Of a stretch of DNA of 64,000 nucleotides, positions 21,691-30,370 are shown in pieces (within the stretch, counting starts at the first letter, position 1; every line of letters starts with the position of its first letter). The DNA is from Aquitalea pelogenes. Its GTDB lineage: Bacteria; Pseudomonadota; Gammaproteobacteria; Burkholderiales; Chromobacteriaceae. The stretch is from assembly GCF_001515305.1 (NCBI RefSeq), contig NZ_LNQV01000007.1, positions 1 to 64,000 on the forward strand. The letters run 5' to 3'. Made by a program: the position numbers and the translations under genes. The notes beneath the pieces are model-generated. The model did not search any database. It was not told the DNA's origin and saw nothing but the letters and a program-made list of their open reading frames with translations.

Positions 21691-22662
21691 ATGAACTTGC
21701 TGGCACAACTCAAGCAATACACCACCGTGGTGGCCGATACCGGCGACTTCCAGCTGATCCGCCAGTACGCACCGCAGGACGCCACCACCAATCCCTCCCT
21801 GATTCTCAAGGCGGCCCAGCAGCCGGCCTACCGCCAGCTGGTACTGGATACGCTGGCAGACAAGCGCCAACTGCCTGTCGAGCAGCAGATCGACGCGCTG
21901 CTGATTGCCTTTGGCCTGCGCATTCTGGACAGCGTGCCGGGCCGGGTCTCCACCGAAGTGGACGCCCGCCTGTCTTTCGATCGCGCCGCCACCGAGGCCA
22001 AGGCACGGCAGCTGATTGCCCTGTATCAGGCTGCCGGGGTGGACACATCCCGCGTGCTGATCAAGATAGCCGCCACCTGGGAAGGCATTCAGGCGGCAGC
22101 GGCGCTGGAGCGCGACGGCATTCACTGCAACCTCACCCTGCTGTTTGCCCCGGTACAGGCCGCTGCCTGTGCCCGCGCTGGCGTGCGCCTGATTTCGCCC
22201 TTTGTCGGCCGCATTTACGACTGGTACAAGAAAGCCGCTGGGGCCATCTGGGACGAAGCCGCCCATGCCGGCGTCAACGACCCCGGCGTACGCTCGGTAC
22301 GGCGCATTTACGCCCTGCTGCGTCAGCATGGTTTTGCTACCGAAGTGATGGGAGCGAGCTTCCGCTCCACCGGGCAGATCCTGGCACTGGCCGGTTGCGA
22401 CCTGCTCACCATCAGCCCGGATTTGCTGCAACAGCTGCAACAGGCGGATGGCGAGTTGCAGCCGCAACTGCATGCGGGCATGGAGCTGGGGGAAGACACC
22501 CTGCCCGCCAGCCTGCTGGACGATGCCGTCAATGAAAGCCGCTTCCGCTTTGCGCTGAATGAAGACGCAATGGCTACCGAAAAGCTGGCCGAGGGCATCC
22601 GTCTGTTTGCCGCCGATACCGAAAAACTGGCGCAGTGGCTGCAAGCACTGCCAAACGATTGA
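21691..22662 (+). CDS. tal: Transaldolase
   Basis: This 323-residue enzyme moves a dihydroxyacetone unit between sugar phosphates in the non-oxidative pentose phosphate pathway. The motif [12 protein letters not shown] is near the N-terminus, the Schiff-base lysine lies in [11 protein letters not shown] (about residue 132), and [19 protein letters not shown] and GASFR(S)TGQI follow, all of the TalB class. It sits tightly between xylB and the fructokinase gene, so pentulose and hexulose phosphates made by this operon can enter central metabolism directly. Confidence 0.95.
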   Translation: MNLLAQLKQYTTVVADTGDFQLIRQYAPQDATTNPSLILKAAQQPAYRQLVLDTLADKRQLPVEQQIDALLIAFGLRILDSVPGRVSTEVDARLSFDRAATEAKARQLIALYQAAGVDTSRVLIKIAATWEGIQAAAALERDGIHCNLTLLFAPVQAAACARAGVRLISPFVGRIYDWYKKAAGAIWDEAAHAGVNDPGVRSVRRIYALLRQHGFATEVMGASFRSTGQILALAGCDLLTISPDLLQQLQQADGELQPQLHAGMELGEDTLPASLLDDAVNESRFRFALNEDAMATEKLAEGIRLFAADTEKLAQWLQALPND

Positions 22663-22677
22663 GTGCAGGAGAACTTC

Positions 22678-23625
22678 ATGTTTCTGGTTTGTGGAGAAGC
22701 GCTGTTCGACTTTTTTGTCGATCAGCCCGCCAGTGCCGACTGCTGGCCACAACTGCGTTATCAGGCGGTGCCGGGCGGCTCGCCTTTCAATGTCGCCATT
22801 GGGCTGGCGCGGCTGGGCCAGCGCGCTGCCCTGTTCAGCGGCATAGCAGAGGATTTCCTTGGCCGGCAGTTACTTGCCGTGCTGGAACAGGAAGGCGTGG
22901 ACTGCCGCCACCTGCAACTGCGCCAGCTGCCCACCACACTGGCGCTGGTGGGGCTGGATGCCGCTGGCAAGCCGCAATACAGCTTTTATGGTGACAAGGC
23001 ACCGGAAGCCAGCCTTAGCCTTGCCGACCTGCCGCAGCTGGACAATGCGGTACAGGGGATTCATGTCGGTTCGTATGCGCTGGTGAGCCACCCCACCGGT
23101 GACAGCCTGCAACAGTTGGTGGCGCGCGAAAGCAAGCAGCGGCTGATCAGCCTGGACCCGAACATCCGCCTGAACGTGGAGCCGGACCTGAACCGCTGGC
23201 GCAGCGTGCTGGACTTCCATGCCAACCATGCCCATCTGATCAAGGTCAGCGACGAAGACCTGCAACTGCTCTACCCGGACCTGCCGGTGGAAGAAGCCGC
23301 CCGCCGCTGGCTGGGCGGGCAATGCAGTCTGGTGATACTGACCCGAGGCGGCGATGGCGTCACCGTGTTCAGCCCGCACCACGGCAAATGGTCGCTGCCG
23401 GCCCTGCCGGTGGACGTGGTGGACAGCGTGGGCGCGGGCGACACCTTCCAGGCTGCCTTGCTATGCCATCTGGCCGAGCAGGGTCTGGCCAGTCCGGCTG
23501 CGCTGGACAGTCTGGATAAAGTGCAAATCAATACCCTGCTGCAATTTGCCATCCGCGCCGCTGCCATCACCTGCTCGCGCCGTGGGCCGGACTTGCCACG
23601 GCGCGCAGAATTACCCGCCGCCTGA
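22678..23625 (+). CDS. mtlZ: Fructokinase, PfkB family
   Basis: This carbohydrate kinase phosphorylates fructose, the product of mannitol oxidation. The 315 residues start MFLVCGEALFDFF, contain the PfkB signature GGSPFNVAIGLARLG, and end with the anion-hole/catalytic motif DVVDSVGAGDTFQAAL. ATG 22678 with CAGGAG upstream is preferred over the in-frame GTG at 22663. It is the last gene of the polyol operon; a terminator follows directly. Confidence 0.9.
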   Translation: MFLVCGEALFDFFVDQPASADCWPQLRYQAVPGGSPFNVAIGLARLGQRAALFSGIAEDFLGRQLLAVLEQEGVDCRHLQLRQLPTTLALVGLDAAGKPQYSFYGDKAPEASLSLADLPQLDNAVQGIHVGSYALVSHPTGDSLQQLVARESKQRLISLDPNIRLNVEPDLNRWRSVLDFHANHAHLIKVSDEDLQLLYPDLPVEEAARRWLGGQCSLVILTRGGDGVTVFSPHHGKWSLPALPVDVVDSVGAGDTFQAALLCHLAEQGLASPAALDSLDKVQINTLLQFAIRAAAITCSRRGPDLPRRAELPAA

Positions 23626-23634
23626 TCTTCTGTC

Positions 23635-23674
23635 AAAAAGCCCGGTCAGCCAATCAGCTGCTCGGGCTTTTTTT
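23635..23674 (+). terminator. Rho-independent terminator of the polyol operon
   Basis: The arms AAAAAGCCCG (23635-23644) and CGGGCTTTTTT (from 23663) enclose an 18-base loop and end in a T-run to 23674. It lies ten bases after the fructokinase stop. Confidence 0.85.
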
Positions 23675-23753
23675 GTGCCAGACCCCAAAAACCCACCATT
23701 CACCGCTAACAACGCCGGCCGATTGCCCATTCCCCGGAAGGATTATTTCTTGG

Positions 23754-23777
23754 CGTTATATATCCGGGTATATTACG
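23754..23777 (+). promoter_or_regulatory. ModE box upstream of modA
   Basis: CGTTATATA, a 6-base spacer, then TATATTACG form a near-perfect palindrome (8 of 9 positions), matching the known ModE operator layout of TATA-rich arms flanked by CG. It lies 27 bp before modA, and modE is the last gene of the same operon. Molybdate-bound ModE therefore probably represses the operon. Confidence 0.8.
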
Positions 23778-23804
23778 GACTCGTCCCTCACACCGGAGTG
23801 CCCG

Positions 23805-24554
23805 ATGAAAGCAAGGCGGATTGCCCTTTCCCTGTGCAGCATGTTGCTGGCAGGACATACCCTGGCCGGGGAAATCACGGTTTCTGCCGCCGCCAGCCTG
23901 ACCAATGCCTTCAAGGATATTGCCCAGGGTTTTGAAGCGAAAAATCCGGGCAGCAAGGTCAACTTCAACTTTGCCGCTTCCGGCGCGCTGTTGCAGCAAA
24001 TGGCCAAGGGAGCACCGGTGGATGTGTTTGCCTCGGCCGATCAGGAAACCATGGACAGCGCGGTCAAACAGAAACTGGTGAACAGTGCCGAGCGCAAGGA
24101 CTTTGCCCGCAATGCGTTGGTGCTGATTGTGCCTGCCGACAGCAAGCTGAAGCTGCAACAGCTGTCCGACCTGCAACAGCCTGCCATCAAGCATGTGGCG
24201 CTGGGCGTTCCGGCCAGCGTGCCGGTAGGCCGCTATGCCAAGCGGGCGCTGGAAAATGCCCGCCTGTGGCCAGCGGTGGAGGCCAAGGCCATCAATACCC
24301 AGAACGTACGCCAGTCGCTGGATTACGTAGCCCGTGGCGAGGTGGAAGCCGGTTTTGTCTACCAGACCGACGCCGCCATCATGCCGGACAAGGTGAAAGT
24401 GGCGTTTGCCGTGCCGCTGGATGAAACCATCAGCTACCCGGTGGCACGCACCACCAGCGCAGCCAACGCCGCCGAGGCGCAACGCTTTGTCAGCTATCTG
24501 TTGTCGCCTGCCGCCCAGGCCATTCTGGCCCGCTACGGATTCAGCAAACCCTGA
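23805..24554 (+). CDS. modA: Molybdate ABC transporter, periplasmic binding protein
   Basis: ModA captures molybdate (or tungstate) in the periplasm and delivers it to ModBC. The 249 residues begin with a signal peptide ending near HTLAG. The mature part starts EITVSAAASLTNAFKDI and contains NFAASGALLQQ, ADQETMD and the anion-contact region VPVGRYAKRAL. ATG 23805 gives the signal peptide; an upstream in-frame extension does not. It is the first gene of modABC-nifQ-modE, preceded by a ModE box. Confidence 0.95.
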   Translation: MKARRIALSLCSMLLAGHTLAGEITVSAAASLTNAFKDIAQGFEAKNPGSKVNFNFAASGALLQQMAKGAPVDVFASADQETMDSAVKQKLVNSAERKDFARNALVLIVPADSKLKLQQLSDLQQPAIKHVALGVPASVPVGRYAKRALENARLWPAVEAKAINTQNVRQSLDYVARGEVEAGFVYQTDAAIMPDKVKVAFAVPLDETISYPVARTTSAANAAEAQRFVSYLLSPAAQAILARYGFSKP

Positions 24555-24556
24555 CC

Positions 24557-25243
24557 ATGACTGACTGGATGAATGACCCGGCCTGGACAGCACTAGGCCT
24601 GTCGCTGCGGGTGGCGGGCTGCGCTACCCTGCTCAATCTGTTGCTGGGCGTGGGGGTAGGCTTGTTGCTGGCACGTGGCCGCTTTCCCGGTCGCAATCTG
24701 CTGGACACCTTGCTGACCCTGCCCATGGTGATGCCGCCCACCGTGCTGGGTTATTACCTGCTCACCCTCTTGGGCCGGCGCGGCCCGCTGGGTGGCTGGC
24801 TGCAGGAGCAGTTCGGCATCAACCTGATCTTCACCTGGCAAGGCGCGGTGATTGCCGCCGCGCTGGTGGCCTTTCCCCTGGTGTACAAACCGGCAAGAGC
24901 AGCATTTGAAGCGGTGGACGGCCAGCTGGAACAGGCCGGCCGCGTGCTGGGCATCTCGGAAATCGGCATTTTCTTTCGCATCACCCTGCCCTTGGCCTGG
25001 CGTGGGATATTGGCTGGCTTGCTGCTGGCCTTTGCCCGCGCACTGGGTGAATTCGGTGCCACGCTGATGGTGGCAGGCAGCATTCCCGGCAAGACCCAGA
25101 CGCTGTCGGTGGCTATCTACGAAGCCGTGCAGGCAGGTCAGGACGACAGTGCCAACCGGCTGGTGCTGGTGACATCGCTGGTTTGTATGCTGGTTTTGCT
25201 GCTGGCCGGCAAGCTGGCTCCGGGCCGGGTGGCGGAGCGCTGA
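24557..25243 (+). CDS. modB: Molybdate ABC transporter permease
   Basis: This is the inner-membrane channel of the molybdate importer, 228 residues with about five hydrophobic segments. The cytoplasmic loop that contacts ModC carries the EAA motif (QLEQAGRVLGISEIGIFFRITLP), and ARALGEFGATLMVAG follows. TLPMVMPPTVLGYYLL is typical of ModB. The start lies two bases after the modA stop, so the genes are coupled. Confidence 0.95.
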   Translation: MTDWMNDPAWTALGLSLRVAGCATLLNLLLGVGVGLLLARGRFPGRNLLDTLLTLPMVMPPTVLGYYLLTLLGRRGPLGGWLQEQFGINLIFTWQGAVIAAALVAFPLVYKPARAAFEAVDGQLEQAGRVLGISEIGIFFRITLPLAWRGILAGLLLAFARALGEFGATLMVAGSIPGKTQTLSVAIYEAVQAGQDDSANRLVLVTSLVCMLVLLLAGKLAPGRVAER

Positions 25244-25244
25244 C

Positions 25245-25951
25245 ATGACAACACCCCGCTTTGATCTTTCCATCCGCCACACCCTGCACAGCGGTCAGCG
25301 CAGTTTCTCGCTGAACATCGCATTGCAAAGCAGTTGCCAGCAGCTGGTGGTTTACGGCCCGTCCGGTGCGGGCAAAAGCCTGCTGCTCAAGGCCATTGCC
25401 GGCCTGCATCGTCCGGACGCCGGCCATATCCGGCTGGATGGCCGCAGCCTGTTCGACAGCGCACAGGGTATCTGCCTGAGTCCACAGCAAAGGCAGCTGG
25501 GCTATCTGTTTCAGGACTACGCGCTGTTTCCACACCTGAGCGTGCGGCAGAACATCGGCTTTGGCCTGCAGCGCGGCTGGCTCAACCCCGGACGCCGCCG
25601 CCAGCTGGAGGCTGTTGATTACTGGCTGGAAGCTTTCGGTCTGCAATCGCTGGCCGATCAACTGCCGGCCACCCTGTCCGGCGGCCAGCGACAGCGCACC
25701 GCCCTGGCCCGCGCCTGGTGGCCCAGCCGCGTGCATTGCTGCTGGACGAACCGTTCTCCGCGCTGGACCCGGCGCTACGTCAGCAATTACGCGGCGAGCT
25801 GGCCGAGCTGTTGCAGCGCCTGTCCATCCCCATGCTGCTGATTACCCACGATGCGGCAGACGTGCGCGCCTTCGGCCAGCAAACCCTATACCTGCAGGAA
25901 GGCAGGCTTGGTCAGCCACCTGCGGACCTGACGGAGACGCCCCATGGATGA
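25245..25951 (+). CDS. modC: Molybdate ABC transporter ATP-binding protein (frameshifted)
   Basis: This ATPase drives ModB. It shows Walker A YGPSGAGKS, Q-loop FQDYALFPH, signature LSGGQRQR, then after the break Walker B ALLLDEPFSALD and the H-loop ITHDAADV. The frame breaks at about 25714 (GCGCCTGG, probably GCGCCCTGG); one added C makes a continuous 235-residue protein. That is short for ModC: the C-terminal molybdate-binding (Mop/TOBE) domain is absent, as in other compact ModC proteins. The start is one base after the modB stop and the end overlaps nifQ. Confidence 0.9.
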
Positions 25952-26504
25952 TTCCCGGCAACAACAGACCTTCCGTCTGCTCAGCCGTGCGGTGCTGGGT
26001 GTGCTGCGCAATGCGCAGGATGGAGAGCTGCCACTGTTTGCCTGGACGCTGGGCCTGTCGCAAGCAGACTTGCTGGAGATGCTGTCCGCCTGTGCGCCAG
26101 AACTTGGCACCATGGAAGCCCTGCCCGATGCCCAGTACCAGCAACTGCTGGCCCAGCGGCCACCCTTGCATAATGATTTGCTGCTCATGCTGCTGGCCAA
26201 CCGCTCGGCGGCGGAAAATCCGCAACATGGCCGCTGGCTTGCACATGCAGTGGCTGTAGCCAGCCTGGGCAGCCGCCACCTGTGGCAGGACATGGGCCTG
26301 TCGTCCCGACACGAGCTGAACCAGCTGTTGCAGTGCTATCTCTACCCCTTGCATGTGCGCAATCGGGGCGATGCCAAATGGAAGCATTTCCTCTATGCAG
26401 AGCTGGCAGAGCAGTTGGGTCGACCAGGCCTCAAGCCGCCGGAATGCCACCGCAATCAGAAGCGCACCGTTTGCCACCCATCCGGGACAGGAAATCTGAC
26501 ATGA
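25944..26504 (+). CDS. nifQ: NifQ-like molybdenum protein with degenerate cysteine motif
   Basis: NifQ is an Fe-S protein that supplies molybdenum for nitrogenase FeMo-cofactor assembly. This 186-residue product has the family landmarks GSRHLWQDMGLSSR and DAKWKHFLYAEL. The family's C-terminal motif C-x4-C-x2-C-x5-C is only half kept: aligned on GLKPPECHRNQKRTVC, the first Cys is Leu and the third is Asn, with the second and fourth Cys retained at the right spacing. The frame is continuous through the last Cys. It overlaps modC at its start and modE at its stop (ATGA), so it is firmly part of the mod operon. It may be a non-nitrogenase Mo carrier or a decayed NifQ. Confidence 0.78.
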   Translation: MDDSRQQQTFRLLSRAVLGVLRNAQDGELPLFAWTLGLSQADLLEMLSACAPELGTMEALPDAQYQQLLAQRPPLHNDLLLMLLANRSAAENPQHGRWLAHAVAVASLGSRHLWQDMGLSSRHELNQLLQCYLYPLHVRNRGDAKWKHFLYAELAEQLGRPGLKPPECHRNQKRTVCHPSGTGNLT

Positions 26505-27307
26505 AGCAACAGGACATCACCCTGCAAGGCGCATTGTGGCTGAACCTGGCCGGGGAAAAATTCGGCAGCCCGCAGCATCTGGCCTTGCTGGCGCAAATCG
26601 ATGTCTGCGGCTCCATCAGTCAGGCAGCGCGCGATATCAGACTGAGCTACAAAGCAGCATGGGATGCCATCGACCATATGAACAATCTGGCCGGTGAGCC
26701 GCTGGTGGAGCGGCTGTCCGGTGGCAAGGGCGGTGGCGGTACCCGGCTGACCGCACGTGGCCGCCAGCTGGTGGCCAATTACCAGATCATCGAGCGGGAA
26801 CATCAGCAGTTCCTGCGCAATCTGCAGCGTCAGGCCAGCGGCATGGCCGACGACTTGCTGCTTTTGGGAGGCATGAGCATGAAAACCAGCGCGCGCAACC
26901 AGTTTCTGGGCAAGGTGGTGGCCGTCAGGAACGGTGCGGTGAATGACGAAGTGGAACTGGAAATCACCGATGGCCTGCGCCTGGTGGCCGTGGTCACCCA
27001 CGACAGCGTCGCCAGCCTGGGGCTGGAACCGGGGGTGACGGCCTATGCGCTGATCAAGGCGTCGTCGGTGATTGTCGGAACTGGGGATGACGACATCCGC
27101 CTGTCGGCGCGCAACCAGTTGCGCGGCACGGTGAGCAGGCTGATTCCCGGCGCAGTCAATAGCGAAGTGGTGATCGAAATTGCCGCCGGGGTCAGCATCG
27201 CCGCCATCATCACCAATGGCAGTGCCGAAGACATGGGCTTGCAGACCGGCTGCACCGCCACCGCCATCTTCAAGGCCTCCAGCGTGATTCTGGGCGTGCC
27301 GGGCTGA
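26501..27307 (+). CDS. modE: Molybdate-responsive regulator ModE
   Basis: ModE represses molybdate uptake genes when molybdate is bound. The N-terminal winged helix includes GSISQAARDIRLSYKAAWDAIDHMNN and the wing GGKGGGGTRLT. Two Mop-type molybdate-binding domains follow, each starting SARNQ(F/L)xG (about residues 130 and 205) and ending ALIKASSVI or ATAIFKASSVI. The 268-residue length is normal. It ends the operon whose promoter carries a ModE box, giving an autoregulatory loop. Confidence 0.95.
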   Translation: MKQQDITLQGALWLNLAGEKFGSPQHLALLAQIDVCGSISQAARDIRLSYKAAWDAIDHMNNLAGEPLVERLSGGKGGGGTRLTARGRQLVANYQIIEREHQQFLRNLQRQASGMADDLLLLGGMSMKTSARNQFLGKVVAVRNGAVNDEVELEITDGLRLVAVVTHDSVASLGLEPGVTAYALIKASSVIVGTGDDDIRLSARNQLRGTVSRLIPGAVNSEVVIEIAAGVSIAAIITNGSAEDMGLQTGCTATAIFKASSVILGVPG

Positions 27308-27321
27308 CGCGACAGCACAAC

Positions 27322-27352
27322 AAAAAGCCCATGTTGCGACAACATGGGCTTT
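27322..27352. terminator. Bidirectional terminator between modE and hflX
   Basis: A 12-bp perfect stem (AAGCCCATGTTG / CAACATGGGCTT) with loop CGA lies between the convergent genes. The A-run at 27322-27326 supplies a T-tail for the minus-strand hflX transcript; the plus-strand tail is weak (TTTG). Confidence 0.8.
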
Positions 27353-27373
27353 GCATGTTCAGAATGCCGGGTT

Positions 27374-28756
27374 TCAGACTTCCCAGTATTCCTTTTCCCG
27401 CCCGCCAGAACCGGGGTTGAGTTTTTCGTGCAGACGGCGCAATTGTTCCGGCTCGCCACGCACGCGGAACCAGCTGCCCTCTTCATCCGCCCGTTCCTCC
27501 AGCACCTGGCAGTGGCTGTAGATTTCCCCGCGCAGCTGCTGGGCCGACCACGGCAGCAGGATTTCATCCTCGGTCAGGTCTTGCTGGAAGAAAGCCACGA
27601 TGCGGGCGCGCAAGGCGGACACATCTTCCGGACGGCGCGCACTCATCACCACGCAGCCGGGGTAACGCTGTTCCAGCTCGGCGCGCCAGCCGCTTTCGTC
27701 TGCCACGTGGTCGATCTTGTTGAACACGCGGATACGCGGTACCTCGTCGGCACCGATTTCATGCAGTACGGTATCGGTTACTTCCAGCTGGCGTTCAAAG
27801 CCCGGGTCGCTGGCGTCGATCACATGCAGCAGCAGGCCGGCATCCAGCGCCTCTTCCAGCGTGGATTTGAACGATGCCACCAGGCCGTGCGGCAGGTTCT
27901 TGATGAAGCCCACGGTATCGCTCACCAGCACGCGCGGCACGCTTTCCGGGTAGATGGCGCGCACCGTGGTATCCAGCGTGGCAAACAGCTTGTTGGCCAC
28001 CAGCAGTTCGCTACCGGTCAGTGCCCGCATCAGGGTGGATTTGCCGGCATTGGTATAGCCCACCAGCGACACCCCGGCCAGGCCCTGGCCCTGCCGTTCC
28101 AGACGGCGGGCACGCTGGGTCTTGCGTTCCAGCTCCATCGCCAGGATTTCACGTTGCAGTTCGGCAATGCGGTCGCGCACCTTGCGGCGGTCCAGTTCGG
28201 TATGTGATTCACCCGAACCACGGCCACCCATGCCGCTACGCTGACGGCCCTGCGGACCGGCCAGCTTGGCCGCCTCGCGCAGGCGCGGTGCCATATAACC
28301 CAGCCGGGCGATTTCCACCTGCGCCTTGGCCGCCCGTGAGCGGGCATTGCGGTGGAAAATCTCCAGAATCACCATGGTGCGGTCCATCACTTCGCAACCG
28401 ACAGCCAGCTCCAGATTGCGCGCCTGGGACGGGGAGATTTCGTGATCCACCAGCAGTACATCAATTTCAATGGCGGACGGGTCCAGCCATTGCGGCGCAT
28501 CGGCCAGCTCGTCAGCGCGCAAGCCGCGATTGACATACATGTGGATTTCTTCCAGCTTGCCCACCCCCAGATAGGCGGTACGGTCAAAGCCGTTACGCTT
28601 CTGGACAAAGGTATGCACCACCTGAAAACCCAGGGTCTTGGCCAGTTCGCTCAACTCGGCCAGCGAGGAGGCAAACTCGACATCGCTGACTTCCGGCAAC
28701 TGGACTGATGCGATGATGGCGTATCTGGGCTGTTCTTTGACTTCTGTTTCTTGCAT
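27374..28756 (-). CDS. hflX: Ribosome-associated GTPase HflX
   Basis: HflX is a GTPase that binds the 50S subunit and rescues or splits stalled ribosomes under stress. The 460 residues have an N-terminal HflX domain (with NGFDRTAYLGVGKLEEI and LLVDHEISPSQARNLE), a Gly-rich loop GGRGSGESHTELDRR, then the G domain with G1 GYTNAGKST, G3 DTVGF and G4 NKID. The hfq neighbour seen in many genomes is absent. It is transcribed away from the helicase gene. Confidence 0.95.
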   Translation of the reverse strand: MQETEVKEQPRYAIIASVQLPEVSDVEFASSLAELSELAKTLGFQVVHTFVQKRNGFDRTAYLGVGKLEEIHMYVNRGLRADELADAPQWLDPSAIEIDVLLVDHEISPSQARNLELAVGCEVMDRTMVILEIFHRNARSRAAKAQVEIARLGYMAPRLREAAKLAGPQGRQRSGMGGRGSGESHTELDRRKVRDRIAELQREILAMELERKTQRARRLERQGQGLAGVSLVGYTNAGKSTLMRALTGSELLVANKLFATLDTTVRAIYPESVPRVLVSDTVGFIKNLPHGLVASFKSTLEEALDAGLLLHVIDASDPGFERQLEVTDTVLHEIGADEVPRIRVFNKIDHVADESGWRAELEQRYPGCVVMSARRPEDVSALRARIVAFFQQDLTEDEILLPWSAQQLRGEIYSHCQVLEERADEEGSWFRVRGEPEQLRRLHEKLNPGSGGREKEYWEV

Positions 28757-28930
28757 GGGCAGATTGCTTTAACTTTGGCTGGCGAGCCGCGATTCTACCC
28801 GTAAATGCCCGCGCCCGCTGCCAAGATCGCAGCAGGCTTGACCCTGCCAGTCAGCCAGCCGATACTGCTGCGCCGCTGCCGGCTTTACCGCCGCTTCCAT
28901 CATTCATTCTTCTTTACGTCTGTCCCGCTC

Positions 28931-30171
28931 ATGCCATTCACCTCTCTGGGCCTGCAGCCTGCGCTGGCCGATGCCGCCACCGCCCAAGGCTATGCCACCC
29001 CCAGCGCCATCCAGCACGCTGCCATTCCCGCCATCCTGCAAGGGGGCGATGTGCTGGCTACCGCCCAGACCGGCTCGGGCAAGACTGCAGCCTACTGCCT
29101 GCCACTGCTGCAACAATGGTTGAGCGACCACACAAGCAAGCGCCGCCAGCTGCGCGGGCTGATCCTGCTGCCCACACGTGAACTGGCCATCCAGGTGGGT
29201 GCCACCCTGCGCGAACTGGGCGACAGCCTGCCGCGCCATCCCAAGGTGGTGGTGGCCTATGGTGGGGTTTCCATCAATCCGCAGATGATGGCCCTGCGCG
29301 GCGGTGCCGACATCGTGGTGGCTACGCCGGGCCGCTTGCTGGATTTGCTGCAACACAATGCGCTGAGTCTGTCTGCGGTCAGCACCCTGGTGCTGGACGA
29401 GGCCGACCGCTTGCTGGACCTGGGTTTTGCCGCCGAAATCAAGCAGTTGCTGGACTTGCTGCCGCCCTACCGGCAGAACCTGCTGTTTTCCGCCACTTTC
29501 CCGCCAGCGTTGCGCACACTGGCCACGCAATTGCTGCGACAGCCGCAAACCATCGACATTCCGGCCACGGCTGAAAATGGCCCGGCCATCCGCCAGCGGG
29601 CCATCGAAGTGGATGCAGCGCGCCGTACCATGCTGCTGCGTCATCTGCTGCAAAGTAAAAGCCCGGAACGGGTGCTGGTATTTGTTGCCAGCCGCCACAG
29701 CGCCGAGCGCGTCAGCGGCAAGTTGCAACAGGCAGGTATCCGTGCCGCCGCCCTGTACGGCGACTGTAGCCAGGGCCAGCGTGGCCAGGTACTGGCCGAC
29801 TTCAAGGCTGCGCGGCTGCAAGTGCTGGTAGCCACCGATGTGGCGGCCCGCGGCATCGACATTGCCCGGCTGGAGATGGTGGTCAACTACGACCTGCCGC
29901 GCTCACCTGCGGATTACACCCACCGCATTGGCCGTACCGGCGTGCCGGTGCCAGCGGCGTGGCCATCAGCTTTGTCTGTGCCGACAACGCCGCCCACTTC
30001 CGCCTGATCGAGAAGCGCCAACAGCTCCAGCTTGAGCGGGAACGCATTACCGGTTTCGAACCGCAGGATGCGCCGGCGAGCACTCCGCTTGTCGACGGTA
30101 ATGGCGGCATCAAGGGCAAGCGCATGAGCAAGAAGGACAAGCTGCGCGCGGCCCAGGCGGCCCAATCCTGA
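28931..30171 (+). CDS. DEAD-box RNA helicase, RhlE-like (frameshifted)
   Basis: An ATP-dependent RNA helicase for RNA remodelling in ribosome assembly or decay. Motifs appear in order: Q motif (GYATPSAIQ), I AQTGSGKT, Ia PTRELAIQ, GG, TPGRL, II LDEADRLLD, III SAT, IV VFVAS, V ATDVAARGIDI, VI HRIGRTG. The frame breaks at about 29941, directly after HRIGRTG; restoring one C (GGCGTGCC to GGCCGTGCC) gives RAGASGVAISFV and a basic C-terminus (KGKRMSKKDKLRAAQ) ending at 30171, 413 residues. RhlE is the closest match by length and basic tail; other DEAD-box subfamilies are possible. Confidence 0.87.
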
Positions 30172-30370
30172 AACCAGCCCTGAAGCCAGCCCCGGCGGGG
30201 GCTGCAATCAACCTGCAATGACAATTGAGTTTGCGATTTCCGCCATGTTAATATCATGAAGCCGCTACGGAAAACGCCAGCTCCGCCCCTCTGAATCAGG
30301 CGCAACCGGGCCGGTAAACACTTCTCCCCTCATCGCAGCACAGCACAGTACGCCGGTATTGGAGCGCTGA

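Noticed and set aside
18807-22535. Apparent 1242-residue fusion of mannitol dehydrogenase, xylulokinase and more
   Set aside because: It arises only because two missing bases place mtlD and xylB in one frame; beyond the shifts the translation matches no family while the other frame does.
25700-25730. Programmed frameshift in modC
   Set aside because: No slippery heptamer or downstream stimulator is evident, and the same one-base pattern recurs in nine unrelated genes.
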